Source: CAYTEH01 sp964436765
GTDB lineage: Bacteria > Patescibacteriota > Gracilibacteria > Peribacterales > Peribacteraceae
Assembly (NCBI GenBank): GCA_964436765.1
Contig: CAYTEH010000002.1
Span: 16,494-80,493 of the forward strand
Direction of reading: 5' to 3'
Length of the DNA stretch: 64,000 nt
In this document: positions 50,205 through 59,521 of the stretch, one piece after another
Layout: each line of letters begins with the position of its first letter
Numbering within the stretch: the first letter of the stretch is position 1
Program-made: the position numbers and the translations under genes
Notes under the pieces: model-generated
Databases searched by the model: none
What the model saw: the letters and a program-made list of their open reading frames with translations, nothing else
Told to the model about the DNA's origin: nothing

Positions 50205-50453
50205 ATGCCAGTACCCCACGACATCCAGGACCAACTCCAGAAGATCGACGAGCAGCTGATCGACCTCCTCGCAGAACGCGTGAACTTCTGCAAGCGCGCC
50301 CTCGAAGAGGACGAAGAGGCGTTCGGAAGCGCGTCGCAGGCCGAGACCATCACCTACTGGGAAGAGGAAGCCGACGCGCGGGGCCTCAGCCTCGGAGGCA
50401 TGAACCAGCTGTGCAAAATGGTGATGAAGCTGTGCAGGAACACCGAGGAGTAA
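50205..50453 (+). CDS. Chorismate-mutase-like helical protein
   Basis: An 82-aa all-helical protein. LQKIDEQLIDLLAERVNFCKRA has the spacing of the AroQ chorismate mutase first helix (Asp, Leu-Leu, Arg). ETITYWEEEADARGLSLGG and QLCKMVMKLC fit later helices. Some active-site residues of AroQ are not obvious, so it may be a non-catalytic or regulatory relative. No shikimate genes are nearby. The gene is convergent with the subtilase and followed by a long foldback. Confidence 0.6.
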   Translation: MPVPHDIQDQLQKIDEQLIDLLAERVNFCKRALEEDEEAFGSASQAETITYWEEEADARGLSLGGMNQLCKMVMKLCRNTEE

Positions 50454-50465
50454 ATCCCAAGCTCA

Positions 50466-50501
50466 AAGATCGAAGGCCAAAATGTTTTGACCTTCGATCT
50501 T
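50466..50501. terminator. Long foldback between convergent genes
   Basis: AAGATCGAAGGCCAAAA (50466-50482) pairs with TTTTGACCTTCGATCTT (50485-50501) with one mismatch, 2-nt loop. It lies between the chorismate-mutase-like gene and the subtilase gene. Likely a bidirectional terminator of the heptad class. Confidence 0.6.
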
Positions 50502-50514
50502 CGGATTTCAAACT

Positions 50515-51774
50515 TCAGAGGGCGTCGGCCCTCAGTACCGGTTCCGCGTGGCGCATATCGCCGGTGTGGCTCTTCTTCGTGCCCGTACATTCGCCGTTCA
50601 TGTTCGTCTTGTCCTTTTCGGCCACAGCGAAGAGCGCGTTCTTCACCTGTACGGGGGTCGCGCCGGTGTTCGTCTTGATATAGAGCGCGGCGGCACCGCT
50701 GACGTGCGGGGTGGCCATGCTCGTGCCGCTGATGGTGTTATAGAGCCCGCCTTTCCAGGTCGATTTGATGCTGACGCCCGGGGCACCGATGAGGCGCGCT
50801 TTGTCGGTGCTGCTCGAGGCATAGTTGCTGAAGCTCGCGAATGCATCATCGTTGCTGTATCTCGTCTTGGGGCCCAGGCCGCACGGCTTGCCGTCACTGT
50901 CGCCGAGAGCCGAGACGACGATGACTTCCGGGAAGGCGGCCGGGACGAAGCCGGAAAGGTTCCTGCCGTCGTTTCCTGCGGCAACGATAAAGGTGACGCC
51001 GGCATTGACCGCGTTGCAGATGGCTTTGCGGAGGGGCGAGCTGTTGCAGCTGCTGCCCGCGGAGCCGCCGCCGCCCAGGCTCATGCTGGCGATCTTGATG
51101 TGCGAGGCGTTCGCAGTGACCCAGTCGATGCCGCAGATCACGCTGCTCCAGCTGCCCGAGCCGTTATTGTCGAGCACGCGGACGGCCCAGAGCTTTGCTT
51201 CGGGAGCCACCCCCACCACCCCCACGCCGTTATCGAGCGCCGCGATGGTGCCCGCCACGTGCGTGCCGTGTCCGTTGCCGTCCTCGAAGCTCGTTCCGGT
51301 GGAGCAGTTCTTGCCGCCGAGGATGTTGGCAGCGAGGTCGGGGTGGGTGGTATCGATGCCGGTATCGAGCACAGCGACTTCCACGCCGGTTCCTTTGTTC
51401 GTCTTGTTCTCCGCATTCACGCGGTCGATGCCGGTCGGAATTCCCTGGGTGCTCTGGAACATCGTCACTTCTTCATCCTGAAACACGCCTTCCACGTTCG
51501 GGTTGAACCGGAGCATCATCGCCTGCATATCGTCCATCTTCACCGTCATGCCGTGCAGCACATGCTGGAACAGCATGCTCACTTTTCCTTTGTTCTTCGC
51601 AGTGATCTCGTTGGCAATAGCTGCCGCATCCGCTCCGTCTTTCAGCATGACGATGTACTGGCCTGGAATTTTTATGCCCTTGGGTTTCGGCACAAGGTCG
51701 CCATCTTCGGCAGCCGAGAGCATGGGGACCAGCACGAGCAGCAGACACAAAAACAGCGGAAACATCTTTCGCAT
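50515..51774 (-). CDS. Secreted subtilisin-like serine protease (S8)
   Basis: A 419-aa protein with a Sec signal (RKMFPLFLCLLLVLVPMLSA) and an I9-type propeptide (PGQYIVMLKDGADAAAIANE). The S8 domain has the triad Asp in VAVLDTGIDTTHPDL, His in GNGHGTHVAGTIA, and Ser in SGTSMATPHVSGA; the oxyanion Asn is in VAAGNDG. The start at 51774 follows TTCCGCCCCTTTTTCT; the upstream frame is open but unsupported. It is probably an extracellular or wall protease. Several Cys (CSTGTS, SSCNSS) may form disulfides. Confidence 0.95.
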   Translation of the reverse strand: MRKMFPLFLCLLLVLVPMLSAAEDGDLVPKPKGIKIPGQYIVMLKDGADAAAIANEITAKNKGKVSMLFQHVLHGMTVKMDDMQAMMLRFNPNVEGVFQDEEVTMFQSTQGIPTGIDRVNAENKTNKGTGVEVAVLDTGIDTTHPDLAANILGGKNCSTGTSFEDGNGHGTHVAGTIAALDNGVGVVGVAPEAKLWAVRVLDNNGSGSWSSVICGIDWVTANASHIKIASMSLGGGGSAGSSCNSSPLRKAICNAVNAGVTFIVAAGNDGRNLSGFVPAAFPEVIVVSALGDSDGKPCGLGPKTRYSNDDAFASFSNYASSSTDKARLIGAPGVSIKSTWKGGLYNTISGTSMATPHVSGAAALYIKTNTGATPVQVKNALFAVAEKDKTNMNGECTGTKKSHTGDMRHAEPVLRADAL

Positions 51775-51842
51775 AGAAAAAGGGGCGGAAAGAGAGAAGA
51801 GCATGGCATACCAGCATACGTCGACCAAGCTTTTCCAGGATT

Positions 51843-51860
51843 TTCTGGCACTTGCCAGAA
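51843..51860. promoter_or_regulatory. 18-bp perfect palindrome, candidate operator
   Basis: TTCTGGCA and TGCCAGAA flank a central CT. It is about 23 bp upstream of the -35 of the response regulator and about 70 bp upstream of the subtilase start. A T-run follows on the plus strand, so it may instead be a terminator. Confidence 0.45.
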
Positions 51861-51882
51861 GCATTTTTTGAAGTGCATTACA

Positions 51883-51911
51883 TTGTTTTTCGGCTGTTTT
51901 TCGGGTATAAT
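51883..51911 (+). promoter_or_regulatory. Promoter TTGTTT-17-TATAAT
   Basis: TTGTTT at 51883-51888 and TATAAT at 51906-51911 with a 17-bp spacer. It is 26 bp before the receiver gene. Confidence 0.75.
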
Positions 51912-51936
51912 TATTTGATTTTTATCCCTTCAACTT

Positions 51937-52305
51937 ATGAAAAAGTCGATACTCGTCGTGGAAGACCAGGAGGCCATCGCCCATGTATGGAAGCTGAAGT
52001 TTTCCCATCTTGGCTACGATGTCACGGTGGAGCACGACGGCCAGGCCGGCATGGACGCCATGCAGAAGGCCCGTTTCGACGTGATTCTTCTGGACCTGAA
52101 CCTGCCGCACAAAAGCGGCCTCGAGATCCTCGCGGCCAAGCCCGGTTCGCCCAATGCCGAGACGCCGGTGTACGTCATCACGGCCTCGATGGACGATCAC
52201 GAGATCGACCAGGCAAAACAACTGGGGGCTACCAGCACCTTCCTGAAATATAGGACCAATCCGGCCGAGGTAATTACTACTGTGCAAGAGGCAGTTGGTG
52301 CCTAA
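51937..52305 (+). CDS. Stand-alone response regulator receiver domain
   Basis: A 122-aa single-domain CheY-like protein. The acidic pocket is in VVEDQEA (about 7-13), phospho-acceptor Asp in DVILLDLNLP, Thr/Ser in YVITASMDD, and Lys in TFLKY. There is no output domain. It has its own promoter and is followed by a family A repeat and pilT, so it may regulate pilus retraction. A partner kinase is not next to it; the kinase at 59522 is a possible candidate. Confidence 0.92.
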   Translation: MKKSILVVEDQEAIAHVWKLKFSHLGYDVTVEHDGQAGMDAMQKARFDVILLDLNLPHKSGLEILAAKPGSPNAETPVYVITASMDDHEIDQAKQLGATSTFLKYRTNPAEVITTVQEAVGA

Positions 52306-52317
52306 ATGTGTCAATGT

Positions 52318-52365
52318 CATGGTTCCCTTCGGCACTGCTCAGGGCAAGCTCGCTCACAATGACAT
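52318..52365. repeat. Family A dispersed repeat
   Basis: TGTCATGGTTCCCTTCGGCA ... GCTCAGGGCAAGCTCGCTCA ... ATGACA foldback between the receiver gene and pilT. Confidence 0.65.
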
Positions 52366-52384
52366 CTTGATACCTCTCATACAC

Positions 52385-53419
<1,035 letters not shown>

Positions 53420-53438
53420 GAGCGGGGATTGCCGAGAT

Positions 53439-54278
53439 TCAACGCAGGCGCTTTTGTCGTTTTCCAGACGTTCTCTTTGGCAAAAAATTCTCTCCGGATA
53501 TCACGCTTTTTCCGGTCTTCGATTCCAGCTCTTTCCGCGCATGTTTCGCAACCTGTCCTCCCTGCTTCGCAGGAATTTTATTCTTCTCCAGTCCCCGGGC
53601 TTCCATGCTCTCTGCAATTTGACGGGTGGAAAGCTCCGCGAGAGCGGTCAAAATCAACTCAGCCTCGTTCATATGGTCGCGCAGGTTATGGGATTTCCCC
53701 AGGCTCTTGATCTCTTTGTGGCCTTTCACGGTCAGCTCAGACCATTCCTGATGAATGATATTCGTGAGGATCGCATATTCGTCACCCGGCTGTACATCAT
53801 GATCCTTCCAGTAATCGGTGAGTTTGTTCCGGGTCTCCTGACCCATCATGCGTTGCTGGATCCACTTCTCACTTCGCCCATGTTTCTTCCAGAGTTCCCG
53901 CGCACGGTCCACCCCCTGTGACGGGTCCTGGATTTCGGCGATACGCTCGGTGCCTACTTTTGCGAGCCAGAGTTTTATTGGTTCCGCTTTTTTGCTCGGA
54001 ACTGATTGAATCAGTCGCAGCATGGTCTCAACATTGGCGACATCCGTCTCGTATTTTTTGCCATCCGCAGCCATTAATTTCAGTCGGTGACAATTTGTCA
54101 CCGACTCATTTCCTTCCTCTTTCAATCTTTCTGCAAGTTTGTTCCAATATTTCCTTGCCGTTTGATAATCCGCTTGATCCGTGAGTGCAGCGACAATGTC
54201 GACAATAGAAAAATACCACTGCTCGTTATGCCAAATTTTGCGGATTCTGCTTTGTTCGAATGGGATCATGGAATTCAT
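53439..54278 (-). CDS. BRO-N/DinD-like DNA-binding protein
   Basis: A 279-aa protein. The N-terminal region (EQSRIRKIWHNEQWYFSIVD, then DYQTARKYWNKLAERLKEEG) matches the BRO family N-terminal domain found in phage antirepressors and DNA-damage-inducible D proteins. The middle has VETMLRLIQSVPSKKAEPIK. The C-terminal half (LTVKGHKEIKSLGKSHNLRD and a basic Lys/Arg end) also resembles DinD. A phage remnant origin is possible but there are no other phage genes. The start at 54278 (MNSMIPFEQ) follows TTCCACCCCTACT. Confidence 0.85.
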   Translation of the reverse strand: MNSMIPFEQSRIRKIWHNEQWYFSIVDIVAALTDQADYQTARKYWNKLAERLKEEGNESVTNCHRLKLMAADGKKYETDVANVETMLRLIQSVPSKKAEPIKLWLAKVGTERIAEIQDPSQGVDRARELWKKHGRSEKWIQQRMMGQETRNKLTDYWKDHDVQPGDEYAILTNIIHQEWSELTVKGHKEIKSLGKSHNLRDHMNEAELILTALAELSTRQIAESMEARGLEKNKIPAKQGGQVAKHARKELESKTGKSVISGENFLPKRTSGKRQKRLR

Positions 54279-54557
54279 AGTAGGGGTGGAAGGTTGATGT
54301 GACAGGTGAACAAACGTACACCTTCTAAAAGCGCAACACAAGGTGAAATGTAGGCCATTTCTCTCTTATTGCATTCGCGCTGTTGCAATGGACTGTCGTC
54401 GATGAACAATCACACTTTCTATGACGCTTCATTAAATGTAGTAAACACGCAAGACATCTGCATACACATTTCGATAACCTCCCCTTTTTTGTAATGGATG
54501 GGAACGGGTAGTGTCATCCTTATTAGATTTATTTCCCTATTTCCCTTCTTCCCACAT
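54279..54557. other. Non-coding spacer before the large surface protein
   Basis: A 279-bp gap between two divergent genes that is less GC-rich than its flanks. No clear promoter pair could be assigned. The start of the plus-strand gene is preceded by a long pyrimidine leader (TTTCCCTATTTCCC). Confidence 0.5.
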
Positions 54558-57431
54558 ATGCAGAAGACATATCGCACATTGTTGGCGGGATCCTGCGTGG
54601 CGGCCGTCGCGTCGTCCACGTTCTTGATCTCCGTCTTTGCCGCGCCCGCCTGTAACGGGAGCACGTTCGATTCTTTTACGCTCGGCAGCGTCAACGGCCA
54701 GGGCGGCTGGCAGGTGACCGGCGGCTACGACCAGGCGGTCGTGGATAACGAGTACGGCTACGCCTTCGGCTGCAAGTCGCTCCGGCTCTCGAATGCCGTC
54801 ACCAGCGGTTCGTTCGGCGACCAGACCTTCTCGCCGTCCAATGCAAACGAAGCGGGTGAAACATCCGCTACGGCCAACGGCTTCTCGGGTGGCACGCGCC
54901 AGACGCACTTCGAGGCGCAGTTCGATATCGGCACCACGGTAGCTACCGAGCAACCGGGGCTCTTCGTGTCCGTCTCGCCCGACCGCGGCGACGGTTCCCG
55001 CATGAGCTACCTCGGCTTCGGCGATACCCCCGCGGGCATCAACGTGACGTTCTACGATGTGCAGGGCACCACGAACCCCGCCACCTTCGTCCCGACAGTG
55101 GTGGCCACGGGCCTTTCCCGCGCCACGTCCCACACCGCAAAGATCGCGATGGATTTTGTCGACGGTCCCTCCAATGACGTCGTGAAAATCTATATCGATG
55201 GAAACCTTGTGCACACGGGCACGAGCTGGGAGAACTACTACCGCTACGACAGCGAAGCGTCCGCGGAGCAGACCCCGCGCACGACCGACTCCCTCCTCTT
55301 CCGCGCAGGCGGCACGGCCGCGCCCGGCACGAGTGGCAATGGCTTCGTGTTTGATAACTTCTCCATGAGCTCGGCCACTTTGCCCGCCGCGCCTCTCTTC
55401 TGGGTGGAAGAGGACACGACGCAGGTGAAAGTGGACTGGAAAGCCGTTCCAGGCGCGACATCGTACAACGTGTACCGCTCGCCCGATAACGTTACCTTCG
55501 CGCCCGTCTTCAGCGGCCCGGGCCTTACCTACACCGATACGGTCAGCGCAAATACCCACTACTGGTACCGCGTCACGTCCGTGAACGGTGACGGCGAAGC
55601 GGGTCTCGGTGCTCCCGCCCTCTACGCAGGCACGAAGACGGTGGTGATCGATGACGGCGCCATGGCCTCCGATTTCAATGCGTCCGGCACGGCCGTGCCC
55701 TCCTCCGGATGGGGTTCCTACGACGTGAACACGTCCGGCGCAGAGCAGATATTGGCCTATACGGTGGGCGGCGATAACTATTCCATCCCCGGCGCATACG
55801 GCGCCCAGACCTTCGACTGGACCACGGCCGGTGCGCTCAGCGGCAACTACAACGTGTATGTCGCGTATATCTGCGACTCCAGCCGCGGCACGGCCAGCTA
55901 CAACGTCTACTCGGGCGCCAGCCAGCTCAACGGCGCACCCCTCGCCGTGAACCAGGGGCTCAAGAGCTCCGACGGCTCGCCGTGCGGATCGCAGACCGAT
56001 GCAGCTTCGCAGCCCTACTGGAAGCTCCTGGGTACGTACAGCTTCAGCGGCAACGGCCGCGTGCAGCTTGCGTCCGCCACGGGTAACTACATCGTGGCCG
56101 ACGCCGTGGCATTCACGCCCGTCGTGTCTTCCTCCAGCTCCTCTGCTGCGACCTCTTCCAGCGTCAGCAGCATGTCCAGCAGCACCTCCTCCGTGGGCTC
56201 CTGCCCCGTCACGGGGCTCGTCGGGTACTGGAAATTCGATGAAGGAACCGGCACCTCCACGGCCGATTCCTCGGGCAACGGCCACACGGGCACGCTCGAG
56301 AACGGCCCCGCATGGAGCACGGATGTCCCCTCCATCGGCGGACCGAACCCGTACTCGCTCTCCTTCGACGGTACCGATGACCAGGTGAGGGTGGCGGGCA
56401 GCAGCAGCCTCCAGTTTGGCACGGGATCCTTCACAGCATCGCTCTGGAGCAAGACGACCAGCGGCGACCGCTCCGTGATGGGCGACTTCACCACCGCCGG
56501 CCCGGGCAACCGCGGCTACGGCCTCTATTACTACAGCAGCAACCAGGTGAACTACTTCGGGTACGGTGACGGTGGCTCGAACGACGCCTCCAAACCGGGT
56601 GCCGTGCTCAACGGCGCCTGGCACCAGGTGACGGGCGTGTTCACCCGCAGCGCGGGCAACGTGACGATCGATACCTACGTCGACGGCGTCCTCGCCGGCA
56701 GCAACACCGCTGCGGTGGGCAACATCACCTCCAATAGCGACCTCCTCTTCGGCAAGTACCTCGCGCAGCCTGCCTTCAACGGCCTGCTCGACGACATCCG
56801 CATCTACGACCGCGCCCTCGCGGCCGGTGAAGTCTCGACGCTCGCGACGGGGTGCGCGGGAGGTTCCTCCTCTTCGTCATCCAGCGTCAGCAGCAGCACC
56901 TCGAGCGCGGCTTCGTCCAGCTCCAGCGTGGCTTCCTCTTCCAGCAGCTCGGTGGCTGCGGTTCCCACGTGTAATGGCATGACGGCCACGATCTACGTGA
57001 ACGGGGCCAACAAGATAGTGGGAGGCCCGCAGAACGGCCAGAACTTTACGGGAACGCTCAACGGCGCCTCGGGCAATGACGTGATCGTGGGGACCAATAA
57101 CGCCGACATGATCAATGGCAACGGCGGCAACGACACCATCTGCGGCATGAGCGGCCCCGACATGATCGACGGCGGCGCGGGCAACGACTTCATCGCCGGC
57201 CAGGCCGACAATGATCTCATCAATGCCAAAGATGGCAACGATATCGTCTGCGGCGGGTCCGGAAACGACCTGCTCCAGGGCGGCACCGGCAACGACAAAA
57301 TGGACGGCGGTGCGGCAGGCAACGACATGGTCTCGGGCCAGAGCGGCAACGACCAGTGCCGCAACGGCGAATCGAACCCTGCCTGCGAGCAGATCTCGGC
57401 CGTCGCGCTCCCAGAGTGCGCCGGTTTCTAA
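54558..57431 (+). CDS. Secreted multidomain adhesin-like protein (FN3, LamG-like, RTX)
   Basis: A 957-aa surface or secreted protein. It has a Sec signal (about 1-30, QKTYRTLLAGSCVAAVAS). An N-terminal jelly-roll domain (about 35-280) is followed by a fibronectin type III domain (VKVDWKAVPGATSYNVYRS), a golvesin/carbohydrate-binding-like domain (IDDGAMASDFNASG to GNYIVADAVAF), a Ser-rich linker and a LamG-like domain (VGYWKFDEGTGTSTADSSGN). A second Ser-rich linker and RTX calcium repeats (GGNGGNDTICG-like, GGAGNDFIAG, GGTGNDKMDGG) end the protein. The Ser linkers are likely glycosylation targets of the local GT-C enzymes. A 695-aa reverse frame is a shadow. Confidence 0.88.
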   Translation: MQKTYRTLLAGSCVAAVASSTFLISVFAAPACNGSTFDSFTLGSVNGQGGWQVTGGYDQAVVDNEYGYAFGCKSLRLSNAVTSGSFGDQTFSPSNANEAGETSATANGFSGGTRQTHFEAQFDIGTTVATEQPGLFVSVSPDRGDGSRMSYLGFGDTPAGINVTFYDVQGTTNPATFVPTVVATGLSRATSHTAKIAMDFVDGPSNDVVKIYIDGNLVHTGTSWENYYRYDSEASAEQTPRTTDSLLFRAGGTAAPGTSGNGFVFDNFSMSSATLPAAPLFWVEEDTTQVKVDWKAVPGATSYNVYRSPDNVTFAPVFSGPGLTYTDTVSANTHYWYRVTSVNGDGEAGLGAPALYAGTKTVVIDDGAMASDFNASGTAVPSSGWGSYDVNTSGAEQILAYTVGGDNYSIPGAYGAQTFDWTTAGALSGNYNVYVAYICDSSRGTASYNVYSGASQLNGAPLAVNQGLKSSDGSPCGSQTDAASQPYWKLLGTYSFSGNGRVQLASATGNYIVADAVAFTPVVSSSSSSAATSSSVSSMSSSTSSVGSCPVTGLVGYWKFDEGTGTSTADSSGNGHTGTLENGPAWSTDVPSIGGPNPYSLSFDGTDDQVRVAGSSSLQFGTGSFTASLWSKTTSGDRSVMGDFTTAGPGNRGYGLYYYSSNQVNYFGYGDGGSNDASKPGAVLNGAWHQVTGVFTRSAGNVTIDTYVDGVLAGSNTAAVGNITSNSDLLFGKYLAQPAFNGLLDDIRIYDRALAAGEVSTLATGCAGGSSSSSSSVSSSTSSAASSSSSVASSSSSSVAAVPTCNGMTATIYVNGANKIVGGPQNGQNFTGTLNGASGNDVIVGTNNADMINGNGGNDTICGMSGPDMIDGGAGNDFIAGQADNDLINAKDGNDIVCGGSGNDLLQGGTGNDKMDGGAAGNDMVSGQSGNDQCRNGESNPACEQISAVALPECAGF

Positions 57432-57453
57432 ATAAAAACGTCTAACCAATCGT

Positions 57454-57484
57454 CCGCAGCGGGGTGCACGTCACTCCGCTGCGG
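57454..57484. terminator. Hairpin after the surface-protein gene
   Basis: CCGCAGCGG (57454-57462) and CCGCTGCGG (57476-57484) form a 9-bp stem between convergent genes. No T-run follows. Confidence 0.45.
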
Positions 57485-57506
57485 ATTGACGGTAGGGGAG
57501 TCGCAC

Positions 57507-57968
57507 TCACGTCCGCATGGTCGCGATCAGCCGCTGGGGTTTTAGGAACAGGTCAAGCGCGTCGTTGATGGTGGGGACGATGATGTCCGAATTCAAAAGC
57601 GTCTCGCGGTGCACGCCCTCGGCCTGGAGGGTGAGGATGCGCAAGCGGACCACTTCGAACAATTTCGCATCGATGCGCCCGTTGCCGATGGCCGCGGCTG
57701 TATCGGCGCCGAGCTTCACTGCCTCCTCCGCCTTCGCAAGCGCGCTTTTGGTCACGCGCACTTCCAATTGCAACTCACGCGCGATTTCGGCGGCGTTCCC
57801 GTGCGTGTCGCCGGTGAAGAGGAACAATCGCAGAGCGAGGGCGCGTAACGCCTCGATCCGCTCTTTGACACCGTCAATGACCTTGCCATCGATCGCGAGC
57901 GTTCCGTTGAGGTCGAGGATGATGGTGTCGATATCGAGCTCACCCTGGCCCGGAATGGAGAAAACCAT
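57507..57968 (-). CDS. HAD-superfamily hydrolase, soluble P-type ATPase-like
   Basis: A 153-aa cytoplasmic protein of COG4087 type. The nucleophile motif is IILDLNGTLAIDGK (D-x-N-G-T), motif II is FLFTGDTHGN, and the AAIGNGRID segment is the third motif with the metal-binding Asn/Asp. These resemble only the phosphorylation domain of P-type ATPases. It may be a phosphatase. The start ATG at 57968 lies very close to its promoter, so the mRNA leader is short. Confidence 0.88.
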   Translation of the reverse strand: MVFSIPGQGELDIDTIILDLNGTLAIDGKVIDGVKERIEALRALALRLFLFTGDTHGNAAEIARELQLEVRVTKSALAKAEEAVKLGADTAAAIGNGRIDAKLFEVVRLRILTLQAEGVHRETLLNSDIIVPTINDALDLFLKPQRLIATMRT

Positions 57969-57979
57969 AAAAACCTTAT

Positions 57980-58009
57980 ACTATGAACTTTCCGTTTTTG
58001 TTTTGTCAA
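57980..58009 (-). promoter_or_regulatory. Promoter of the HAD gene
   Basis: Minus-strand TTGACA (58009-58004) is a perfect -35; CATAGT 18 bp downstream (57985-57980) is the best -10. Confidence 0.5.
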
Positions 58010-58087
58010 GGGGCGCTCAACATCCATCATCACCACATCGTCGGAATCATGCCAACGGTAGTTCAATAAAGAACGTCGTTACTTTAT

Positions 58088-59446
58088 TCATCTATCATCA
58101 GATGCTTCCATATAATGATTAGGTTCCAGCACGATCAAGCGCGTGCCCGAAAGAGCAGTGCTTTGTTCCAGGTAATTTTCGAGCAGAAAGGGTGCTTTCG
58201 AGCGCACTAATCCGTATTTCACCTCTACCAGTGAAGGCGTACCGCTGCGGAAGTGCCCGCCGCCCAGTACCACCATCTGGTACGTGCCCGGTGCGCTTGC
58301 CTTTTCCATGTCCGAAACCAGGTGGCGGTGCGTGAGGTCCAGGTCCGTATTCCTGTGCGCGATATATTCTTCGGCCGATTTTGCGCCACCTCTCAGCATT
58401 TGCCCTCCTTGTCTTCGGCGCATGGTGGCCATCCCGTGGACCCGGCCTTTCAGGTCTACACCGCTACGTACCCATTCGAGGAGAAAGCGTGTTTCGCCGA
58501 TCAGGTGATCGAACAGGCCAGCCATGAGCTGCACCTGTTCATCGCTTCTGTCCTTTTCCATGCATGTTGCCATATGTGTGAACATTCGGTGCGCTGCAGA
58601 GGGATCCTTCTCTACGTTCTGGGCGGCTTGTTCCATCGTGACATTTGTATCAAGAACGGACTGTGCATAGTTCCCGACGATGTTGTCTTCCTCCCCGGCG
58701 TACATCCCTTCCAAAAACAGATGCAGGTTTTTTCCAGCCATCTTTCCAATGTGCCTCATCGCGGCGACGATTGCATTGTGTTGCCTCACAAAGCTCAGGG
58801 CATAGGCCGGAGTCCGCGCTGCATCCTGGATCATCGATACGCTTCCGTGCACATTTTTGAAGAGCACGCAGACCTGTTCTATGAAATCGGGGCAACGGTC
58901 GTACACGATTGATCCGAAATGCCTAAGCGCGTCGATGATTTCATCGCTTTTTTCTTTCATCTCCCGATGCAACGGCGAAAGAGCGCGCTTCGGAAGCCCG
59001 TCAGTCTCCAGAAGCCATTGGTCGCCCAGCGGTTCCAGAGTCAGGATGTTTGCGATGCATGCGCGTATCGATTGTTCCGTGACCGCGGGTGCCGTGTTCT
59101 GTATCAGATACGCAGGACGCAATCCTTCGGATACGATGGCAGTGCGGTCCGACATCTTCCCGTTCGTGCCGGGAATATGCAGTGTTGTTTCCGGGGTGCG
59201 TGCGCCAAAGAGGCTTTTGAGCATGCCTCCGAAACCCTTCCGCATCTGTTCCACGCATCGTTGCACGCGTACGGTCAGAAGCTCAACTTCGGCGACGCGG
59301 ATCGTTTGGGCATTTCTCTGCGCTTTCACCCGAAGCCATTCCTGTTGCGACAATTCCTGGCCCTTCGGGAACCATAGCTCGACCCCGCCATCAGTTTCCC
59401 TGTAGTGGCGGATACCGTCGGTGTTGATTGTTGATGGTGCGGACAC
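58088..59446 (-). CDS. Uncharacterised 452-aa protein
   Basis: No signal peptide or membrane segment and no family that I recognise. It looks mainly helical, with a middle part carrying EQVCVLFKNVHGSVSM and HNAIVAAMRHIGKMAGKNLH and a C-terminal beta-like part (YQMVVLGGGHFRSGTPSLVE). The start is a GTG at 59446 preceded by an AT-rich promoter-like region (a minus-strand TTGACT at 59481-59476). The transcript may be almost leaderless. It lies between the HAD gene and the chimeric kinase and shares the local high GC. Confidence 0.65.
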   Translation of the reverse strand: MSAPSTINTDGIRHYRETDGGVELWFPKGQELSQQEWLRVKAQRNAQTIRVAEVELLTVRVQRCVEQMRKGFGGMLKSLFGARTPETTLHIPGTNGKMSDRTAIVSEGLRPAYLIQNTAPAVTEQSIRACIANILTLEPLGDQWLLETDGLPKRALSPLHREMKEKSDEIIDALRHFGSIVYDRCPDFIEQVCVLFKNVHGSVSMIQDAARTPAYALSFVRQHNAIVAAMRHIGKMAGKNLHLFLEGMYAGEEDNIVGNYAQSVLDTNVTMEQAAQNVEKDPSAAHRMFTHMATCMEKDRSDEQVQLMAGLFDHLIGETRFLLEWVRSGVDLKGRVHGMATMRRRQGGQMLRGGAKSAEEYIAHRNTDLDLTHRHLVSDMEKASAPGTYQMVVLGGGHFRSGTPSLVEVKYGLVRSKAPFLLENYLEQSTALSGTRLIVLEPNHYMEASDDR

Positions 59447-59521
59447 ATTTATAATTTACAATAAAATTATATATAGTCAAAAACTATTGCTTTAAGCTAA
59501 AGGGCTGAATAGCCGCTTTTG

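Noticed and set aside
53439..54278. Prophage
   Set aside because: A BRO/DinD-like gene alone, with no integrase, capsid, terminase or lysis genes around it.
54537..56624. 695-aa reverse open frame
   Set aside because: Antisense to the LamG/RTX protein gene; the composition is typical of a complementary frame and there is no recognisable domain.
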